Below, in pieces: positions 7,032 through 12,492 of a stretch of DNA of 12,492 nucleotides. The stretch lies in NCBI GenBank assembly GCA_005879675.1, contig VBJE01000011.1, positions 1 through 12,492 on the forward strand, read 5' to 3'. The translations under genes were made by a program, and so were the position numbers. The notes below the pieces were generated by a model, which saw only the letters and a list, made by a program, of their open reading frames with translations, made no database searches and had not been told where the DNA came from. The number at the start of each line of letters is the position of its first letter. The first letter of the stretch is position 1. Source of the DNA: Chloroflexota bacterium (GTDB taxonomy: Bacteria > Chloroflexota > Dormibacteria > Dormibacterales > Dormibacteraceae).

Positions 7032-7050
7032 GTGACCGCGACTTAACCTA
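7021..7050. promoter_or_regulatory. Candidate bidirectional promoter between hydrolase and DUF192 genes
   Basis: Only 29 bases (7032-7060) separate the two divergent start codons. On the plus strand, TCGAAA (7021-7026), 17 bases and TAACCT (7044-7049) resemble a promoter. On the minus strand the same A/T patch reads TAGGTTAAGT (7050-7041), 9 to 13 bases before the hydrolase ATG. The two -10 elements would overlap, so the genes could not be fired at the same instant. Elements are weak and judged by eye. Confidence 0.3.
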
Positions 7051-7060
7051 TCGGATCGCC

Positions 7061-7411
7061 ATGACTGGACGGAAAGCCGTGCACGAGCGCACCGGCAGGA
7101 TGCTCGCGGAATCACTCGAGATGCCGGGCACGATGTTCGGGCGCGGCGTCGGTCTGATGTTTCGCAGGTCGTTGGCCCCGGGGCGGGGCATGTGGATCAA
7201 CCCGTGCAGCAGCATCCACATGATGTTCATGAGGTTTGCGATCGACGCCGTGTTTCTGGACGGCGGGGAGCGAGTGAAGAAGGTCTACCGCAAGCTGCCG
7301 GCGTGGTACGGCCTTGGGTGGGCGATCGGGGCTCGAAGCGTCCTCGAGCTTCCGCCTGGCTCCACAGAAGGCATCGACCTTCAGCGCGGAGACCAGATCC
7401 TCATCAGTTAA
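7061..7411 (+). CDS. DUF192 family protein
   Basis: This 116-residue protein spans the whole DUF192 domain. It shows the family pattern: GLMFRRSLAPGRGMWI (31-46), the core NPCSSIHMMFMRFAIDAVFLD (47-67), a basic strand VKKVYRKLPAW, then ARSVLELPPGST and the end RGDQILIS. DUF192 proteins are small beta-barrels of unknown biochemical role. Many have a signal peptide or lipid anchor, but here the N-terminus (MTGRKAVHERTGRML) has none, so a cytoplasmic location is inferred. The frame is open far upstream, but those codons are antisense to the hydrolase. The ATG at 7061 fits the domain and the divergent layout. No Shine-Dalgarno site is seen. ComF begins 32 bases after its stop. Confidence 0.87.
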   Translation: MTGRKAVHERTGRMLAESLEMPGTMFGRGVGLMFRRSLAPGRGMWINPCSSIHMMFMRFAIDAVFLDGGERVKKVYRKLPAWYGLGWAIGARSVLELPPGSTEGIDLQRGDQILIS

Positions 7412-7437
7412 GAACCACTTGACCCGGCGCATACGCT
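7408..7437 (+). promoter_or_regulatory. Candidate promoter for a leaderless comF transcript
   Basis: TTAAGA (7408-7413), 18 bases, TACGCT (7432-7437). The -10-like hexamer ends six bases before the GTG at 7444, so transcription would start about at the start codon itself. The -35 overlaps the DUF192 stop codon. Confidence 0.4.
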
Positions 7438-7443
7438 CGTGTC

Positions 7444-8118
7444 GTGCACCTGTTCGATCTCTTGCTGCCGCCGCGGTGCGGTGGCTGCCGCCGGGTCGGC
7501 TCCTGGCTGTGCGCGCATTGCCGTGAGCGCATCCGCCGGCTCGAGGAGCCACTGTGCCGGCGCTGCGGAGTCGAGCTCGCGTCAGCGCGGCGTGAGTGCG
7601 GATGCAGGGCGCGCCTGCCGTCGCTGAGCCGGCTCCGCTCGGCCGTCGCGTACGAAGGCCCGGCGGAGGCGGCGATCCATCGCTTCAAGTACGAGGGCTG
7701 GCGCCGGCTCGCCGGTCCGCTCGCGCAGCTGCTGGCCGAACGCCTGGTCGTCGAGGGCGTGTCCGCACGCTGGGTCGTCGCCGTGCCGCTGCACCGCGAC
7801 CGGCGCCGTCAGCGCGGTTTCAACCAGGCCGACCTGCTCGCCGCCGAGCTGCGCCGCCGCCTGGTGATCGCCCTCCCCGCTGGAGAACTGGTACGTACGC
7901 GTCCTACTCCGCCCCAGGTCGGCAACGATCGCCGGACGCGTCATGAGAACGTGCGGAACGCGTTTGCATGGCGGGGTCCTGCCCTGAACGGGGAATCGAT
8001 CATCGTCGTCGACGACGTCGCCACGACGGGCGCCACGCTCGATGCCTGCGCAAGCGCCTTGAAAGGGGCCGGATCAGGGCCCGTAACAGGGGTCTCGGTC
8101 GCGCGCGTGAATGTATAG
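7444..8118 (+). CDS. comF: ComF family phosphoribosyltransferase-like protein
   Basis: The protein has 224 residues from a GTG start. The N-terminal 55 residues form a cysteine-rich, probably zinc-binding module: pairs C12/C15, C23/C26, C38/C41 and C52/C54. The segment AIHRFKYEGWRRLAGPLAQLL and the VPLHRDRRRQRGFNQADLLA stretch follow, both typical of ComF. The phosphoribosyl-pyrophosphate loop is IIVVDDVATTGAT at 186-198, with Asp190 and Asp191. ComF proteins are needed for natural DNA uptake in several bacteria, probably acting with helicase ComFA on the cytoplasmic side. Here no comFA or other competence gene is adjacent, so that role is inferred. The start has no Shine-Dalgarno site but a -10-like box six bases upstream. 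The 3' end contains a candidate promoter for the second cpaF. Confidence 0.92.
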   Translation: MHLFDLLLPPRCGGCRRVGSWLCAHCRERIRRLEEPLCRRCGVELASARRECGCRARLPSLSRLRSAVAYEGPAEAAIHRFKYEGWRRLAGPLAQLLAERLVVEGVSARWVVAVPLHRDRRRQRGFNQADLLAAELRRRLVIALPAGELVRTRPTPPQVGNDRRTRHENVRNAFAWRGPALNGESIIVVDDVATTGATLDACASALKGAGSGPVTGVSVARVNV

Positions 8119-8119
8119 T
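8114..8119 (+). promoter_or_regulatory. Candidate -10 element for the second cpaF
   Basis: TATAGT (five of six to consensus) overlaps the comF stop codon, 39 bases before the cpaF ATG. A TG directly precedes it, but no good -35 is visible at 17 bases. A separate promoter would allow this ATPase to be expressed apart from the Tad cluster. Confidence 0.4.
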
Positions 8120-8158
8120 TCGAGCTCGGTTTGATTTCGCGCGCTGGAGGCTAGCCGA

Positions 8159-9295
8159 ATGGCAGTCCGGATCCCTGGTATCAACATCGACGAGTACTAC
8201 CAGCAGCTTGGGCCGATCGAGCCCCTGGTACGCGATGACCGCGTGACCGAGGTCATGGTCAACGGAAACGACCATGTCTACGTCGAAATGGGCGGCAAGG
8301 TCGTGCTGACCAACATCAAGTTCGTCGATGAAGACCAGCTCCTCAACGTGATCCAGTTCATCGTCCGCACCGTGGGCCGGCGCATCGACGAGCGCTCACC
8401 GCTGTGCGACGCGCGTCTCGCCGACGGCTCCCGTGTCAACGCCGTCATCCGCCCGCTCGCGCTGAACGGGCCGCTGCTCACCATCCGCAAGTTCTCGCGC
8501 GACCCCTACCAGGTCGAGGACCTCATCCGCTTCGGCACCTGCAACGAGGCCGGTTTCGGCTTCTTGAAGGCCGCCGTCCTTTCGAAGGCCAACATCATCG
8601 TCTCGGGAGGCACCGGCACAGGCAAGACGACCTTCCTCAACGTGCTGTCGGGCTTCATCCCCGTCGAGGACCGAATCGTCACTATCGAGGACGCCGCCGA
8701 GCTGCAGCTGCACCAGGAGCACGTCTGTCGCCTGGAGACCCGACCCAAGGACATCAACGGCGAGGGCGAGATCACGATCCAGCGCCTGGTCATCAACTCG
8801 CTGCGTATGCGCCCGGAGCGCATCGTCGTCGGCGAGTGCCGTGGTGGTGAGGCGCTGGACATGCTCCAGGCCATGAACACGGGCCACGACGGCTCGATGA
8901 CGACCCTGCACGCCAACAGCCCGCGCGACGGGCTCGCCCGACTCGAGACGCTGGTTCTGATGGCCGGCGTCGACCTGCCGGTGCGGGCGATCCGGCAGCA
9001 GGTCGCGGGCGCGATCAACCTGCTCGTTCAGCTCAGCCGCCTGCGCGACGGATCGCGCAAGGTCACGGCGATCAGCGAGATCGTCGGCATGGAGCAGGAC
9101 GTGATCACGATGCAGGACATCTTCGTGATGGAGCAGAAGGGCGCGACTCCTGACGGCAAGGTCATCGCCGAGTTCCGCCCGACCGGGCTCCGGCCGAAGA
9201 TCCTGGACCGCATGTTCTCGCAGGGCATCCCCCTTCCGAAGGAGATCACGGCCCTGTTCCCGCCGCCTCCCGGATACAAGCCTTCGACCCGCTAG
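8159..9295 (+). CDS. Second CpaF/TadA-type secretion ATPase
   Basis: This is a 378-residue hexameric ATPase of the type II/IV secretion superfamily and a clear paralogue of the CpaF at 2892. Walker A is GGTGTGKT (150-157). Walker B is RIVVGE, with Glu226. The block GECRGGEALDMLQAMNTGHD is identical in both proteins, and a TTLHANS His box follows. It lacks the first copy's roughly 110-residue Ala/Pro-rich and helical N-terminal extension and begins directly at the N-terminal domain (GPIEPLVRDDRVTEVMVN). GGAGG (8146-8150) lies eight bases before the ATG. No TadB/TadC or pilin gene is next to it. It could drive the same pilus as an alternative motor, or another Tad-like system elsewhere; I cannot choose. 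Its stop codon overlaps the candidate hpf promoter. Confidence 0.94.
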   Translation: MAVRIPGINIDEYYQQLGPIEPLVRDDRVTEVMVNGNDHVYVEMGGKVVLTNIKFVDEDQLLNVIQFIVRTVGRRIDERSPLCDARLADGSRVNAVIRPLALNGPLLTIRKFSRDPYQVEDLIRFGTCNEAGFGFLKAAVLSKANIIVSGGTGTGKTTFLNVLSGFIPVEDRIVTIEDAAELQLHQEHVCRLETRPKDINGEGEITIQRLVINSLRMRPERIVVGECRGGEALDMLQAMNTGHDGSMTTLHANSPRDGLARLETLVLMAGVDLPVRAIRQQVAGAINLLVQLSRLRDGSRKVTAISEIVGMEQDVITMQDIFVMEQKGATPDGKVIAEFRPTGLRPKILDRMFSQGIPLPKEITALFPPPPGYKPSTR

Positions 9296-9321
9296 ACAAC
9301 CTCCAGGGTCCGGCTTACACT
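9293..9321 (+). promoter_or_regulatory. Near-consensus promoter for a leaderless hpf transcript
   Basis: TAGACA (9293-9298) matches the -35 consensus at five of six positions and is 17 bases from TACACT (9316-9321), a good -10. The -10 ends six bases before the GTG at 9328, so the predicted transcript starts at the start codon. No Shine-Dalgarno site is present. The -35 includes the stop codon of the second cpaF. Confidence 0.6.
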
Positions 9322-9327
9322 CGAATT

Positions 9328-9873
9328 GTGAAGGTCGTCCTGCACGACCGTACCAACGGTTTGGGGCAGGAGGTGCGCGACACGGCGCAGCGCAAGCTCG
9401 ATCGCTTGAAACGCCACTTTGGCAAGGTGGTGGACGCGGAGGTCGAGTTCTCGGAAGAGCGCAAACAGAGCGATCTGACGACGTTTGTCTGCCGGATCAT
9501 CCTGCACCTCGACGGTCATCGCGCCCCGGTGCTCTACGCGCGAGAGCGCGGGACCGATCCCCAATCCGCCCTCGACCTCGCCCTGGACAAGATCGACCGT
9601 CAGGTGGTTGCGTTCAAGGAGAAGGTGACGCACCGCAGGCAGCCGGTTTCGCCCGTCCGGGTGCCGCCGAGGCCGCCGGCCCCGGCGCGGCCGGAGGAGC
9701 CGGAGCGGCTGCGCATGAAGCTGCGGCCCATGTCGCAGGCCGAGGCGGTCTCCGAGCTTCAGGCGGACAGCCAGCCCGTCGTCGTGTACCTCGACGAGGA
9801 CTCGGGGGAGATCCAGATCATGGTTCGGCGGGCTGACGGCAGCCTGGCCGTGATCGAACCGGTCGTTCCCTAG
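9328..9873 (+). CDS. hpf: Ribosome hibernation promoting factor, long form
   Basis: The protein has 181 residues from a GTG start. Residues 1-103 form the HPF/YfiA N-terminal domain, which binds in the decoding centre of the 30S subunit. The chain starts MKVVLHDRTNGLGQEVRD and contains AEVEFSEERKQ and AALDLALDKID-like helices. A Pro/Arg-rich linker (104-127) follows. The C-terminal domain (about 128-181) reads RMKLRPMSQAEAVSELQ and ends GSLAVIEPVV. This domain marks the long form, which dimerises 70S ribosomes into inactive 100S particles in resting cells. The gene lies 45 bases before secA, an order common in Gram-positive-type bacteria. It appears to have its own promoter and a leaderless start. 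Confidence 0.95.
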   Translation: MKVVLHDRTNGLGQEVRDTAQRKLDRLKRHFGKVVDAEVEFSEERKQSDLTTFVCRIILHLDGHRAPVLYARERGTDPQSALDLALDKIDRQVVAFKEKVTHRRQPVSPVRVPPRPPAPARPEEPERLRMKLRPMSQAEAVSELQADSQPVVVYLDEDSGEIQIMVRRADGSLAVIEPVVP

Positions 9874-9905
9874 CGTCGATTTAGATTCGCCCCGGCCGGG
9901 TAACC

Positions 9906-9911
9906 TCTAAT
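9906..9911 (+). promoter_or_regulatory. Candidate -10 element for a leaderless secA transcript
   Basis: TCTAAT (five of six to consensus) ends seven bases before the secA ATG. The upstream A/T patch around 9880-9887 (TTAGATT) may be a weak -35. The ATG has no Shine-Dalgarno site. Read-through from hpf is also possible over the 45-base gap. Confidence 0.4.
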
Positions 9912-9918
9912 TCGAACC

Positions 9919-12492
<2,574 letters not shown>

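Noticed and set aside
6462..7046. A 194-codon plus-strand frame opposite the hydrolase
   Set aside because: The minus strand holds the full catalytic triad of an alpha/beta hydrolase, so this is a shadow frame.
7032..7115. Longer N-terminus of the hydrolase from the ATG at 7115
   Set aside because: The extra 28 residues do not resemble the fold and would overlap the divergent DUF192 gene; the ATG at 7031 fits better.

Overview
The window is GC-rich and densely coded, with a bacterial chromosomal layout. It reads as a fragment of a Chloroflexota, Dormibacterota or deep actinobacterial genome, possibly from a metagenome. I infer this from the strong G/C bias at third codon positions, a comF-hpf-secA order, start codons without Shine-Dalgarno sites next to -10 boxes, and an extra segment in SecA that I recall from Chloroflexota-like proteins. 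No rRNA or other taxonomic marker is present, so the assignment is tentative.

Layout. On the minus strand at the left (1-1511) are a polytopic membrane protein that runs off the window edge, similar in style to GT-C glycosyltransferases, and an isoprenylcysteine-methyltransferase-like membrane enzyme. Their coding regions overlap by about 50 bases. Divergent from them is a tight adhesion (Tad) pilus cluster on the plus strand (1671-6273). It holds the Flp pilin, a strong intrinsic terminator, then cpaB/rcpC, the ATPase cpaF, and the platform genes tadB and tadC. tadB carries a frameshift: its last two membrane helices are out of frame, and about eight conserved residues seem to be missing at the junction.

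From 6288 to 8118 three unrelated genes follow: an alpha/beta hydrolase on the minus strand, then a DUF192 protein and a ComF-family phosphoribosyltransferase on the plus strand. The hydrolase and DUF192 genes diverge from a 29-base spacer. A second, shorter CpaF-type ATPase (8159-9295) comes next, without platform genes beside it. The window ends with long-form hibernation factor hpf and secA; secA is open to the right edge, with 858 codons visible.

How they work together. Flp subunits are processed by a prepilin peptidase (not in the window) and assembled by CpaF on a TadB/TadC platform, with CpaB as an envelope component. No TadZ, secretin, TadE/F or prepilin peptidase gene is present, so the machine is incomplete here. 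The second CpaF could serve the same platform or another one elsewhere. SecA and HPF are housekeeping genes for protein export and ribosome hibernation.

Expression seems to follow two styles. Most Tad genes have good Shine-Dalgarno sites. comF, hpf and secA lack them and have a -10-like hexamer 6-7 bases before the start codon, which suggests leaderless mRNAs.
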